Source of the DNA: JABDQA01 sp963824415
GTDB lineage: Bacteria > Desulfobacterota > Desulfobulbia > Desulfobulbales > Desulfocapsaceae
Assembly (NCBI GenBank): GCA_963824415.1
Contig: CAWGPM010000001.1
Location: 124,001-188,000, forward strand
Length of the DNA stretch: 64,000 nt
Direction: 5' to 3'
Shown here: one piece after another, positions 18,229 to 27,403 of the stretch
Position numbering within the stretch: position 1 is the stretch's first letter
Layout of the letters: every line of letters begins with the position of its first letter
Notes under the pieces: model-generated
Seen by the model: only the letters and a program-made list of their open reading frames with translations
What the model was told of the DNA's origin: nothing
Databases searched by the model: none
Made by a program: the position numbers and the translations under genes

Positions 18229-18565
18229 GGAGTGACTCCGTTATTACAGGATGGAAATGATCATTGAACCGTGCTTCCGGGCATGGTGCCGATAGCAATT
18301 TTCACCTATGGATGAAATAAGAACTGCGGCCACCGTATGCAAGCGCCTCAATACTCTTTTTGGACTACCTGTCATGAGCCAAAAATCTTATGTGGAAAAC
18401 CTTCAGAGAAGGGATACCGGGGCTGATGTGACGGATGGATTAATCATTGTGTGCGGCAACTTGCATTGCCTATCTTCATAATTATGTTGGTTGATAAACA
18501 TGCTGGCTGATAACTCCAGCGTCAGACGAGATACCTCATCAATACCCATTAACATGGAGAATGTA
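18229..18565. other. Divergent intergenic region
   Basis: 337 bases between the AsmA-like gene and the TPR-like gene, which point away from each other, so both promoters should lie here. An open frame on the minus strand (18403-18819) runs antisense into the TPR gene and is not credible. No clear operator or hairpin was seen. Confidence 0.4.
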
Positions 18566-19087
18566 ATGGTTGAGCTAAAAAAACTGAGTAAAGAAGGAAT
18601 TCCGGCAGCCCTGGAGATGGCCAAAAGATATCGTTTCCTGAACGAGCCCGAAGAAGCCGAGTCGATCTGCCTCGACATATTGACAACCGAGCCTGACAAC
18701 CAGGATGCCCTGATCGTGCTGCTCCTGTCTCTTACCGATAAATTTGCCCAGAGTGGAACGGTGCCGTCGTTCGACCAGGCCAAAGCAATTGTTGACAAGC
18801 TCGGCGACTCATACTGCAAATCCTATTACCTGGGCGTCATTTACGAGCGCAGGGCCAAGTACCATCTCCGGCAGGGAGGCCCGGGTGCCGGAACCGTCTG
18901 CCATAATTGGTTTGTCAAAGCCATGGACGCGTACAACGATGCGCTGACCACCTGCGACCCCGACAACCAGCACGCGGTGCTGCGTTGGAACTCCTGTGCC
19001 CGTCTGCTCAACAATCACCCCGAGATCAAGGCGGACAGCACGGACCGGACGGAGCCGCTGCTCGATTCATTCGATACCCCCCACTAA
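18566..19087 (+). CDS. TPR-like cytoplasmic protein of unknown function
   Basis: 173 residues from the ATG at 18566, chosen because GGAG lies 6 bases upstream; earlier in-frame ATGs lack a site. The sequence VELKKLSKEGIPAALEMAKR followed by LNEPEEAESICLDILTTEPD is a tetratricopeptide-type helical hairpin, and more helix pairs follow (SYYLGVIYERRAKYHLRQGG). There is no signal peptide. I recognise the general type from other proteobacteria but know no function. It converges on sdhB, with 32 bases between stops. Confidence 0.72.
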   Translation: MVELKKLSKEGIPAALEMAKRYRFLNEPEEAESICLDILTTEPDNQDALIVLLLSLTDKFAQSGTVPSFDQAKAIVDKLGDSYCKSYYLGVIYERRAKYHLRQGGPGAGTVCHNWFVKAMDAYNDALTTCDPDNQHAVLRWNSCARLLNNHPEIKADSTDRTEPLLDSFDTPH

Positions 19088-19119
19088 GCTCATTGACGGC
19101 CGGCCTAGCGGCGCACTTT

Positions 19120-19845
19120 TCAGGCCTTATCACCGCCGGCCTTGTCCTTTTCGATCAGCCGCTTGGTCTGGTTGATCCTTTTAGTGATCATAATCGACCG
19201 CGGACATGCCCTGGTGCACTCGAAGTGGTTCTGGCACAGGTGCACGCCGCTGGGTGCATCGAGAACCCCCATCCGCTGCTGATCCCCCCGGTCCCGTGAA
19301 TCCGCCATAAAACGATAGGCCTGGGCAATCGCCGCCGGCCCTATGAAGTCGGGGTGCTCTCCGGGAATAGGACAGGCCGAATAACAAGACGCACAGAGAA
19401 TGCAGTTGGTGGTGTCGTCAAACTGCAGTCGCTGTTCCTGAGTCTGGATCCGCTCTTTCTCTTTAACCGGTTCATCGTTGATCAGAAAGGGCTTGACAGA
19501 GCGGTATTTGGCAAAGAATTCTGACTGATCAACGATCAGGTCCCGCTGGACCGGCAGATGCCTGAGCGGCTCGACAAGGACGGTGTCACCGTCTTTTTCA
19601 GCCACTTCTTTGACCAGTGTTTTACAGGCCAGGCCATCTTTGCCGTTGATCCGCATCGCATCCGAGCCGCATACCCCGTGAGCACAGCTTTTTCTGAAGC
19701 CCAGACTGCCGTCCTGAAAACGTTTGATCTGCATCAGGGCATCGAGCAGCCGCTCATTCGGGTCGGTTTCGACCGTGTATTCCTGAAAGTAGGGGGCGTC
19801 ATCGTTGTCCGGGTTGTAGCGCTTTATTTTAACAATGATGTTCAT
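19120..19845 (-). CDS. sdhB: Succinate dehydrogenase/fumarate reductase iron-sulfur subunit
   Basis: 241 residues. The N-terminal ferredoxin domain holds the [2Fe-2S] cysteines (SCAHGVCGSDAM and the later GLAC). The C-terminal domain has the [4Fe-4S] set CILCASCYSACP and the [3Fe-4S] set in CQNHFECTRACPRSI. It passes electrons between the flavin of SdhA and quinone. Two adjacent ATGs, 19848 and 19845, both follow AAGGAG; the second has the better spacing (7 bases). It lies 16 bases after sdhA. No membrane-anchor gene (sdhC or sdhD) lies on either side. Confidence 0.96.
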   Translation of the reverse strand: MNIIVKIKRYNPDNDDAPYFQEYTVETDPNERLLDALMQIKRFQDGSLGFRKSCAHGVCGSDAMRINGKDGLACKTLVKEVAEKDGDTVLVEPLRHLPVQRDLIVDQSEFFAKYRSVKPFLINDEPVKEKERIQTQEQRLQFDDTTNCILCASCYSACPIPGEHPDFIGPAAIAQAYRFMADSRDRGDQQRMGVLDAPSGVHLCQNHFECTRACPRSIMITKRINQTKRLIEKDKAGGDKA

Positions 19846-19861
19846 CATGCTTCTCCTTGTG

Positions 19862-21598
19862 CTAATAACTGCGCGGCTTGGGTTCCCAAATCGAGGTGTC
19901 GACCTCTTTGTAGTCGAGCCGCACCCCCTCGTCGGTGAGATAGGCCAGCGTGTGCTTGAGCCAGGTGTCGTCATCGCGTTCCGGATAATCTTCCCGGCTG
20001 TGGGCGCCCCGGCTTTCCTGCCGCCGCAGGGCTGATTCTGCGGTGATCAGGGAAAGATCAAGCATATTGCCCAGTTCTATCAGCTCGAGCAGGTCGGTAT
20101 TGAACTGCTTGCTGGTATCCTGCACCCGCACCGACTGGTAGCGTTCACGCAGTTCCCTGATCTCGGCGACTGCGGCTGCCATGTCTTTTTCGTTGCGGTA
20201 GATGCCCACCTTCTCCATCATCGTGGTCTGCATCTGGTCGGTGATGGTGCCGCCATGCGGTCCCTCGGCACCATCGGTGAGCCGACCGATCCATCCACGC
20301 GCCTCGGCGGCGGCGGATTCGTCCGGGCTGGGCATGGCCGCTTCTCTGACATAGTCGGCGATATGCCGGCCGGCCCGGCGTCCGAACACCACCAGGTCGA
20401 GCAGGCTGTTGGTGCCAAGCCGGTTGGCCCCGTGTACCGAGACGCAGGCACATTCACCGGCAGCGTAGAGGCCGTCGATGACGGTGCCGTTTTTGTCCAG
20501 CAGCACTCTGCCCTGCTGGTCAGTCGGGATGCCGCCCATCGCATAGTGGGCGGTCGGCAGCACCGGTATCGGTTTTTCGGCCGGGTCGATGCCCAGATAG
20601 GTTTTGCAGAAGCCGGTAATGTCGGGCAGCTTGCTGGTCAGCACATCGGCGCCGAGATGGGTTGCGTCGAGATGCACGTAGTCGTCTATTTTTTTATCGC
20701 CTCTGATGCCTTTTCCGGCCCGCACCTCGGTGAGGACCGAGCGGGCGACGATGTCGCGCGGCGCCAGATCGAGCAGGGTGGGCGAGTAGCGCTTCATGAA
20801 GGGCTCCCCGTCCCGGTTGCGCAGAATGCCCCCTTCACCGCGAACCGCCTCGGAGATCAGGATGCCCAGACCCATGATGCCGGTGGGATGGAACTGGAAG
20901 AACTCCATATCTTCCAGCGGGATTCCCCGCCTGGCGCAGACAGCCGGGCCGTCTCCGGTATTGGCATAGGCATTGGACGTAATTTTGAAGATCCGGCCAA
21001 ATCCTCCAGTGGCAAACAGGACCGCCTTGGCGGCGAAGATATGCAGTGTCCCGGAGGCCAGCTCGACCACCACCAGACCGCTGCAGACCTCGCCCTCGAG
21101 AATCAGGTCAACAACCTGGAATTCATCGAAAAAAGACACTTCATTTTTGATGCACTGCTGGTAGAGGGTCTGCAGGATCATATGGCCGGTGCGATCTGCG
21201 GCGTAACAGGCCCGCCGGACCGGGCCTTCGCCAAAGTTCCTGGTGTGGCCGCCGAAACGGCGCTGATCGATGCGGCCGTCCGGGGTCCGGTTGAAGGGCA
21301 GTCCCCGGTTTTCCAGGTCATAGACCGCCTGGACCGCCTCCTCGGCAAGAATCTTGGCGGCCTGTTGGTCAACCAGATAGTCGCCGCCTTTAACGGTGTC
21401 GAAGGCGTGCCATTCGGGTTTGTCTTCCTCGACGTTGCCCAGAGCAGCGCTGATTCCCCCCTGGGCTGCACCGGTATGGCTGCGCACCGGGTAGAGTTTG
21501 GACAGCACGGCCGTTTTGGAGTTACGGCTTGCCTCCAGGGCGGCGTAGAGTCCGGCACCGCCGGAACCTACGATGATGGTATCAAATTGACGGATCAT
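19862..21598 (-). CDS. sdhA: Succinate dehydrogenase/fumarate reductase flavoprotein subunit
   Basis: 578 residues, full length. FAD-binding GSGGAGLYAALEA at the start, the His41 that carries covalent FAD (RSHTGAAQGGISAALG), substrate-binding HPTGIMGLGILISEAVRGEGG, and TAHYAMGGIPTD near the active-site Arg/His. The C-terminal helical domain is complete. It oxidises succinate to fumarate or works in reverse. GGAGG lies close before the ATG. sdhB follows directly. Whether the pair works as dehydrogenase or fumarate reductase cannot be told without the anchor subunits. Confidence 0.96.
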   Translation of the reverse strand: MIRQFDTIIVGSGGAGLYAALEASRNSKTAVLSKLYPVRSHTGAAQGGISAALGNVEEDKPEWHAFDTVKGGDYLVDQQAAKILAEEAVQAVYDLENRGLPFNRTPDGRIDQRRFGGHTRNFGEGPVRRACYAADRTGHMILQTLYQQCIKNEVSFFDEFQVVDLILEGEVCSGLVVVELASGTLHIFAAKAVLFATGGFGRIFKITSNAYANTGDGPAVCARRGIPLEDMEFFQFHPTGIMGLGILISEAVRGEGGILRNRDGEPFMKRYSPTLLDLAPRDIVARSVLTEVRAGKGIRGDKKIDDYVHLDATHLGADVLTSKLPDITGFCKTYLGIDPAEKPIPVLPTAHYAMGGIPTDQQGRVLLDKNGTVIDGLYAAGECACVSVHGANRLGTNSLLDLVVFGRRAGRHIADYVREAAMPSPDESAAAEARGWIGRLTDGAEGPHGGTITDQMQTTMMEKVGIYRNEKDMAAAVAEIRELRERYQSVRVQDTSKQFNTDLLELIELGNMLDLSLITAESALRRQESRGAHSREDYPERDDDTWLKHTLAYLTDEGVRLDYKEVDTSIWEPKPRSY

Positions 21599-22034
21599 GG
21601 GAGCCTCCTCCAGATCAGTGGGTTAGCCAGCCAAAAGCGCTCTATTGCCTGCCGCTTTATAAAAGCAGCAATGCTGGTATTAAAGCAGTAAGCGCCAGCG
21701 CGGACAAGATCTTTTTGACTCAGGAAATCCCAGAGCGCCTGGCGGTAGCCCGTTACTGCCGGCTCTGATAAGGTTCATATCCCGATGATGGAGCCGTGAT
21801 ATTTCACCGCAGATGATTATTTCTCTTGTATTAACTGGGAAAGGGTATATTGTTGCGACCACACAACATGGAGATCCCAATAGATCCCATCAACCGATCA
21901 CGTCCTGCATCACTGACCACCTGTCTGGTAGTTCCTATCTAATTCAGTCGTCTAAAGAGATACTTGCTGATCAAAACAAATGCCTTTGCAAGGCTGCATG
22001 GGCGATGTGCATATTTTGCACAACAGGAGATTTA
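21599..22034. other. Divergent control region of sdhAB and the DEAD-box helicase
   Basis: 436 bases between two diverging genes. The helicase frame stays open upstream to 21813, but the residues there (SLVLTGKGYIVATTQHGD) do not belong to the family, so this is probably a long 5' leader. RhlE/DeaD-type genes often have long leaders. No recognised riboswitch or terminator was found. Confidence 0.4.
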
Positions 22035-23297
22035 ATGAGTTTTACGATTTTTAATTTGAACAGACACCTTTCCGACGGCTTGAAACGTCACGGATATGCA
22101 GTACCAACCCCGATTCAGGAGCAGGCCATCAGGCCCATACTGGATGGACGGGACCTGATCGGGCTGGCCCAGACCGGCACCGGCAAAACCGGGGCTTTCG
22201 TCCTGCCGATTTTACAACTTTTGGACAGCCGCGGACCTTCGAGTTCGATACGCTCGCTGATCGTTGCTCCGACCAGGGAACTTGCGGAGCAGATCCACGC
22301 CTATATCAGAAAATTTTCCGATGGGCTGAATCTTCGTTTCTGCGCGGTCTACGGCGGGGTGAGCAGAGAAGCGCAGATAAACAGGCTGAAGCAGGGAGTC
22401 GATGTGGTTATCGCCTGTCCGGGGCGCCTGCTGGACCTGGCCAATGAGGGAGCAATTAAATTATCCGGGATCGAGATTCTGGTGCTCGATGAAGCAGATC
22501 AGATGCTTGACCAGGGATTTCTGCCCGATATCAGACGAATCATGAAAAAGCTGCCGGTAAATCGGCAGAACCTGGTATTTTCGGCGACCATGCCCCGGGA
22601 GGTACGTTCCCTGGTGGACGGGCTGCTGGACAACCCGGTTGAGATCAGCACGGATTATACCATGCCGCTGACTACTATTGCCCACAACTTCTATCGGGTG
22701 GAGCCGACGCAGAAGAGTTCGCTGCTCAAATCGATCCTGCAAGAGGTCCAGGTCGAGTCGGCGCTTGTCTTCACCAGGACCAAGCACAAGGCCAAAAGCC
22801 TCGCCCGGCAATTGGAGAATAGCGGGCTCAAGGCCACTTCGATTCAGGGCAACCTGTCCCAGCAGAAGCGCCAGAAGGCACTGGACGGCTTCAAGAGCGG
22901 CACCTACAAGATTCTGGTGGCCACCGACATCGCCGCCCGTGGCATCGATGTGGCCGGCATCTCCCATGTGATCAACTTCGATATGCCCGGTACTACCGAG
23001 GCTTACATCCATCGAACCGGCAGAACGGGACGGGCCAGCCTGTCCGGGACTGCCCTGACCTTCGCCACTTCCGAGGATGTCAAGATGGTCAAGAGCCTGG
23101 AGCGTGTTCTAAAGGAAAAACTTGTTTATCAGCAGAGCCTGCCGGTGGCTGGCTCTGATAACCGCCAGAAGACGGCTGCCGAGGCATACCGCAGACCAGG
23201 AGTCGCCGCAGCCCCGTTGAAAAAACAGCCCCGCAAGATCCGGGGGAAACGTTCCTCCAAACGAAACCAGGCCATGGCCTTTGATTTCGGCATCTGA
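22035..23297 (+). CDS. DEAD-box ATP-dependent RNA helicase, RhlE-like
   Basis: 420 residues from the ATG at 22035, which has AGGAG 6 bases upstream. All helicase motifs are in order: Q-motif (VPTPIQEQAI), I (AQTGTGKT, residues 45-52), Ia (PTRELAEQ), Ib, II (LDEADQMLDQGF), III (SATMP), then in the second RecA domain ALVFTRTKHKAKSLARQL, TDIAARGIDV and HRTGRTGRA. The short basic tail (KKQPRKIRGKRSSKRNQ) is typical of RhlE and helps RNA binding. It unwinds RNA in ribosome assembly or RNA decay. A strong terminator follows. Confidence 0.94.
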   Translation: MSFTIFNLNRHLSDGLKRHGYAVPTPIQEQAIRPILDGRDLIGLAQTGTGKTGAFVLPILQLLDSRGPSSSIRSLIVAPTRELAEQIHAYIRKFSDGLNLRFCAVYGGVSREAQINRLKQGVDVVIACPGRLLDLANEGAIKLSGIEILVLDEADQMLDQGFLPDIRRIMKKLPVNRQNLVFSATMPREVRSLVDGLLDNPVEISTDYTMPLTTIAHNFYRVEPTQKSSLLKSILQEVQVESALVFTRTKHKAKSLARQLENSGLKATSIQGNLSQQKRQKALDGFKSGTYKILVATDIAARGIDVAGISHVINFDMPGTTEAYIHRTGRTGRASLSGTALTFATSEDVKMVKSLERVLKEKLVYQQSLPVAGSDNRQKTAAEAYRRPGVAAAPLKKQPRKIRGKRSSKRNQAMAFDFGI

Positions 23298-23370
23298 TTC
23301 GAATCGCCGTCGGGCTTGATCAGCAAATTAGCCAGCTAGAGGGCAGCTGCTCTTATTTCAGCACTTAATA

Positions 23371-23412
23371 CAGCCAGAAGGCAGGTTCTCCTGCCCTCTG
23401 GCTGCTTGTTTT
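23371..23412 (+). terminator. Rho-independent terminator after the helicase gene
   Basis: Arms at 23371-23385 and 23390-23404 pair over 15 positions with one mismatch around a TTCT loop, followed by CTTGTTTTTA. It lies 73 bases past the helicase stop, in the right orientation. Confidence 0.85.
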
Positions 23413-23624
23413 TAGAGCCATATTTCTGCCTGGGCAGCTGCCTTGACGATTGCCTGGTTTTCCACCATTAAATAATGCTGGTGCTATTCGAGCTGATCTG
23501 AGGTAAGAGTTATCTATGCCTCCCAACGGCCGGGGGCGCCAACTATCTATCGGTTGATCAAGTCTGTCTCTATTCCTGTTTGGTCTAATCCCCTAGATGA
23601 GGCAGGATCAGACAGGAGACCGAC
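23413..23624. other. Intergenic region before the YkgJ gene
   Basis: About 210 bases between the terminator and the GTG start of the next gene. No gene or hairpin was seen; a promoter for the YkgJ gene is expected here. Confidence 0.3.
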
Positions 23625-24080
23625 GTGCCCTGGCAATTCTGGAAACGCAAAGAGAGGTCCCTTCCGGCTCTGGTCCCAGAGATCGCAGCAAACCTCTCAG
23701 AGGTCGCAATAGGCTCGGCCGCAAAGGGCCTGGCTCAATCGGTTCAATCCAACCCGTGTCTCTACTGCGGGGCCTGTTGCGCTTTTTTCCTGGTCTCCTT
23801 TCCCGATCACGAAGCAGATACTGTTCCCGGGGGTGTCGTCTCGTCTCAAATGTGCGGTATATCCGCTAATTCACGCAGATTCATGCACGGAACCGAGACT
23901 AAAAATCCCCGCTGTGTGGCCCTGGACGGCTTTATCGGAACCCTGGTGCAGTGCCGGATTTATCAAACCAGACCATCCACCTGCCGGACATTTAAGCGTT
24001 CCTGGGAAGACGGGGACGGTAATTTTTTATGTGACCGGGCCCGGGCTGCCTATGGCCTTCAGGTGTTCTCACAATATTGA
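23625..24080 (+). CDS. YkgJ-family cysteine cluster protein
   Basis: 151 residues. Cysteines are arranged as in the YkgJ (CxxCxxCC) family: NPCLYCGACCAFF near residue 45, then CGIS, CVAL, QCRIYQTRPSTCRTF and CDRAR. Family members probably bind an Fe-S cluster or zinc; their role is unknown. It starts with GTG, backed by AGGAG 7 bases upstream. About the first 40 residues (KRKERSLPALVPEIAANLSE) form an added helical region. It stands alone, with 147 bases to the PilZ gene. Confidence 0.86.
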   Translation: MPWQFWKRKERSLPALVPEIAANLSEVAIGSAAKGLAQSVQSNPCLYCGACCAFFLVSFPDHEADTVPGGVVSSQMCGISANSRRFMHGTETKNPRCVALDGFIGTLVQCRIYQTRPSTCRTFKRSWEDGDGNFLCDRARAAYGLQVFSQY

Positions 24081-24227
24081 ACGGGTTCCCTGCTCCTGGT
24101 GTGCTCTTTACGCAGCCGCTGATCCCATGAAACATTGAGGGATTGTCCTTGCCACAGCATTATGTGCGACTCATTGGATAGATAGCCCGGCTTTGCACTT
24201 TCATTGTTGGTTAAATGATTGTAGAAT

Positions 24228-24677
24228 ATGCTGAGTATGAAATATCAGCGCTTGCATATCAGGATACCGGCCTCTGGTAAGGTGTTGCTTACTCTGCCTA
24301 GGGAGATCAGGGTCCAGGCCGAGGCGATCAATATCAGCGCCGGCGGTCTGTGTGTCAGCACATCGGTGGACCTGATTGACGATGAAGAGTACCACGTCGA
24401 GATCACCACCAGCGACCGGGGTATCGTGCGTTTTTCAGGCGTGCCCGTGTATCGGCATGGTGAAAATGTCGGCTTTCAGATCACCGACATCACCTCACTT
24501 AACCTCGAGAAAATCCATCAACTGGTAGAGGATTTCCAGCTCACCGAGGAATTCATCAAACATATCGACGAACACGATATCATTAGTGAATGGTTCGTCG
24601 ACGATGCAGGTGATGATCTCGCAGTCACCTTTGAAACGGGTCGCGAGGATGACGGCCATCCCGACGATTCAAAGTAA
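24228..24677 (+). CDS. PilZ-domain protein (predicted c-di-GMP receptor)
   Basis: 149 residues. The N-terminal PilZ domain has both c-di-GMP contact elements: R8-x-x-x-R12 (YQRLHIRIP) and N35-x-S-x-G-G (AINISAGGL). It should therefore bind the second messenger and pass the signal to motility or surface functions. The tail of about 60 residues is acidic (DEHDIISEWFVDDAGDD) and of unknown use. The ribosome site is weak; the second ATG four codons in is also possible. No cyclase or phosphodiesterase gene is near. Confidence 0.88.
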   Translation: MLSMKYQRLHIRIPASGKVLLTLPREIRVQAEAINISAGGLCVSTSVDLIDDEEYHVEITTSDRGIVRFSGVPVYRHGENVGFQITDITSLNLEKIHQLVEDFQLTEEFIKHIDEHDIISEWFVDDAGDDLAVTFETGREDDGHPDDSK

Positions 24678-24717
24678 TATTCCAGGGAGTTTTCCTCCCG
24701 CCCCCTCTTAACTCCTT

Positions 24718-25590
24718 TCAAGACTGCGCAAGCATGCTTTCTATCCGCGCGATGGTCCTCGGGGCCGAGCCTTCAAAATGATTATTCACATATAAAAAAG
24801 TCTCCACGTCCTGCTGGCTCAGCTCCCTGAGCATTGCCGCAAGCTGTTCGATATCCGTATCTTTTGGTGCAACGATGCTGCTCCAGTCGTTTTGCACCTG
24901 TTTTTCAATTTCCTGCCGGTGTGGACCGTGCAGTCTGATCACCGTTTTCTCCTCGATCAGGTTTCTGAACTGCTGATAGATCTCGAATATCGGCGGCATG
25001 TAGTAACCGTGCAAAAACACGTGGCGGAGGCGCTGGCTGTGTAGAAATTCGAAATAGGGCTTTTTCAGATAGTTCGGATTCCTGGTTTCTACGCAATAGG
25101 TGTAACCGTCGGGCAGTGCACGGGCAAAGGTGCCGAAGCGATTGATAAAGGCGCCGAGGCTGTTCATCTTTTTCTTGTTCAGATATTCGAATTGAAAGAT
25201 CAGCGGACCGAGCCGGTCCCGGATCGGCTCCAGCGTCTCGAGAAAACGCTGCATCAGCGGAACTGATAAAAAGCAGGGGTTGCCGCGCAGGGGACCCTGT
25301 CGGTCTTTGTTGTAGTGGTGGGTCAGGGTGATGCTGTTAGGTACTTTGATGCAGAAGATGAAATCTTCCGGCACCGACTCCCCATATTCGCGCACCACCT
25401 CGGACTTGGGCAACACCGCAGTATCCCCATCGAACAGCGACCAGAACCATTGGTCAACCTCTACCGTCCGGTAATGGTTGCTGTATTCGCTCAGGTGGTT
25501 GATCTGTCCTTCTTCCGGATAGATGAGTCCTCTCCAGGAATCGTATTTCCAGGAGCAGGTGCCGATATGCAGAGACCGTGGGGTATTCAT
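24718..25590 (-). CDS. DUF72-family protein
   Basis: 290 residues. It has the DUF72 (TIM-barrel) features: HIGTCSWKYDSWRGLIYPEE at the start, HYRTVEVDQWFWSLF, FIFCIKVPNSIT, LGPLIFQFEYLNK and the late RLHGPHR. The molecular function of the family is not settled. The ATG at 25590 is chosen because GGAGG lies 8 bases upstream; the frame is open to 25680, but that part is not conserved. It converges on the PilZ gene, 40 bases between stops. Confidence 0.88.
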   Translation of the reverse strand: MNTPRSLHIGTCSWKYDSWRGLIYPEEGQINHLSEYSNHYRTVEVDQWFWSLFDGDTAVLPKSEVVREYGESVPEDFIFCIKVPNSITLTHHYNKDRQGPLRGNPCFLSVPLMQRFLETLEPIRDRLGPLIFQFEYLNKKKMNSLGAFINRFGTFARALPDGYTYCVETRNPNYLKKPYFEFLHSQRLRHVFLHGYYMPPIFEIYQQFRNLIEEKTVIRLHGPHRQEIEKQVQNDWSSIVAPKDTDIEQLAAMLRELSQQDVETFLYVNNHFEGSAPRTIARIESMLAQS

Positions 25591-25757
25591 AGGTGTAACC
25601 TCCGGAAACAGGGTCAGAATCGAGTATATCAACGTATTATAACACAGATGAATCGAGGTAAAATTAGCCGAAATTGTCAAAATACATTGAATTTCTCGAA
25701 GTTTCAGTGATAGCCTTCAAGGTAACCCACCTATCACCAAGCTAAAAAAGGCAACAT

Positions 25758-26761
25758 ATGCTTCGAACACTATTTCAAAGACCTGCTCTGTTGATCGGCC
25801 TGTCACTTTTTCCGGTAATGATAAATGGCTGTGTAGTAAAAGACATCGGCACCACGGTCGAACACAGTTTCAAGGGCGACTACTATTTGAGCACCGAGAA
25901 GTATGAGCAGGGCCGGCAGAGTTTTGCCCAGGAAGTTGCTGATAACCCGGACAGTGCCTGGCCAACTATTATTACGGGAGATTTCTGCTGGAGGATGAAG
26001 ATTATAAGCTGGCGTTCCTGCACTTGAGCAAAGCCCGGGATCTCGATTCTGAGAACGCGGAGTACCATTTCTGGGCAGGACTGGCTGCCGGCGGCCTGGG
26101 CGATACCAAAAGCGAGGAAGCCGGCTACCGCAAAGCGCTTCAGATCGATGAAAAGCATCTGCAGTCGCTGATCAACCTGGGGCATATAGAGCTTCAGAAG
26201 AAGCGCTATCAGGAGGCCCTTGATCTCTATTCTAGAGCATTGGAGATCTGGCCGGACAGCCCATCGGCTCTGTACAATCGCGCTCTTATCCTGCACCAGC
26301 TGGGCAGGTCCCCCGAGGAACGGCGTGCCTGGCTTGAATATCTGTGGCGCTATCCAGCAGGCGCGATGGCGCTTCAGGCCACCGACTATCTGAACATGCT
26401 GGGCGATTTCACTTTCCGCAATCATCGGCTTGGTGCGCTGGCAGTTACCACCGAAAAAATCTGGTTTGAACCGTTTTCTTCAACCCTCGATACGTCCAGC
26501 CATGAATCCCTCAACGTGATTGGTTCGATTTTTGAAAATCTAGATAAAGGAACCCTGCAAATTGTTGTCTATCAGAAAAACAACAAGGATCTGGCCCGGC
26601 AAAAAGCCCATGCCATCAAGCGTTACCTCGTCGACGAATTTCCCGCAATAGAGCCGAATAAAATCGGTATCAGCTGGTTTTCAGAGCCTCACAAACTGAC
26701 GATCAAGAAAAGGAACCTGACGATCGATGAATCGGTCAGCTTTTTCGTCACAGCGAAATAA
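25758..26761 (+). pseudogene. TPR lipoprotein with OmpA-like tail, interrupted by a frameshift
   Basis: Two overlapping frames, 25758-26027 and 26024-26761, make one protein of about 333 residues. The first part has a signal peptide ending in VMINGC (lipid Cys25) and ends out of frame after NPDSA. Reading from 25958 in the -1 frame gives LANYYYGRFLLEDEDYKLAF, which joins smoothly to HLSKARDLDSENAEYHFWAG and three TPR units. A single base is therefore missing near 25957. No slippery heptamer is present. The C-terminal 120 residues (IVVYQKNNKDLARQKAHAIK, KIGISWF) resemble a protein downstream (27404-28563). It precedes an ECF sigma gene. Decay or a sequence error are both possible. Confidence 0.7.
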
Positions 26762-26859
26762 TGGTGTCGGGTTCCTCCAGCCGATTATTCGATTTCTTAG
26801 ATTTTTATGTGACCAATGCGATTGGCAGACGTTTATTAAATTAAAGAGCAATCAGTTTT

Positions 26860-27399
26860 ATGGAGATTTCTGACGACGCGCTTATCCAAAAAATCCGGGG
26901 AGGCGAGAGCGATTTTTTCGCGGAGATTGTTGAGCGTTACAAGATCCAGATTTACAACCTGATGTATCGTTACAGCGGCACCGCTGAGGATGCCGCCGAT
27001 ATGACCCAGGACGTTTTCTGCAGGGCTTTTGAGAGGCTGGGACAATACAGGAATCAGAAAAATTTTTTTGCCTGGCTCTACACCCTGGCACTCAATTATG
27101 CAAAAGACTGGGCCAGAAAAAGAAGTACGCATGAGCACAACCTTGAAACATTCGCGCGGGAAAGCGCCGATAATGAAACAAAGCTGCCGGAAAGCCTCCT
27201 TGAGGCTGACCAGGAGGCCAAAGGTCTGGTCGCAGCCCTTGCAATGCTTGCCGAAGACCGGAGAGAAATGGTGCTTCTAAAGTACAGACACGAACGTTCG
27301 ATTAAGGAAATTGCCGAGATATTTGAAATTTCTGAAAGTGCTGTGAAGATGCGCCTGCACCGGGCACTCGACGAACTTGGCCAGAAACTGAAAAACTAG
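26860..27399 (+). CDS. ECF-type RNA polymerase sigma factor
   Basis: 179 residues with the two conserved regions of extracytoplasmic-function sigma factors. Region 2 is FAEIVERYKIQIYNLMYRYS, then DAADMTQDVFCRAFERL (core binding and -10 recognition). Region 4 is MLAEDRREMVLLKYRHERS with the helix-turn-helix KEIAEIFEISESAVKMRLHR. The next gene starts 4 bases after its stop and has one membrane helix, the usual place for the anti-sigma partner. The locus thus reads as a membrane-signal system that controls secreted proteins encoded beside it (inference). Confidence 0.94.
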   Translation: MEISDDALIQKIRGGESDFFAEIVERYKIQIYNLMYRYSGTAEDAADMTQDVFCRAFERLGQYRNQKNFFAWLYTLALNYAKDWARKRSTHEHNLETFARESADNETKLPESLLEADQEAKGLVAALAMLAEDRREMVLLKYRHERSIKEIAEIFEISESAVKMRLHRALDELGQKLKN

Positions 27400-27403
27400 G
27401 AAG

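Noticed and set aside
18403..18819. A 138-codon minus-strand open frame
   Set aside because: It is antisense to the TPR-like gene and to its leader, with odd composition.
20255..21691. A 478-codon plus-strand open frame
   Set aside because: It mirrors sdhA in the opposite strand and shows no family features.
21680..21880. A riboswitch-like stretch between sdhA and the helicase gene
   Set aside because: A few words recall thiamine-type elements, but the conserved pairing and core sequences are not there.
25950..25965. Programmed -1 frameshift
   Set aside because: No slippery heptamer or downstream pseudoknot could be seen at this or the two neighbouring shift sites.
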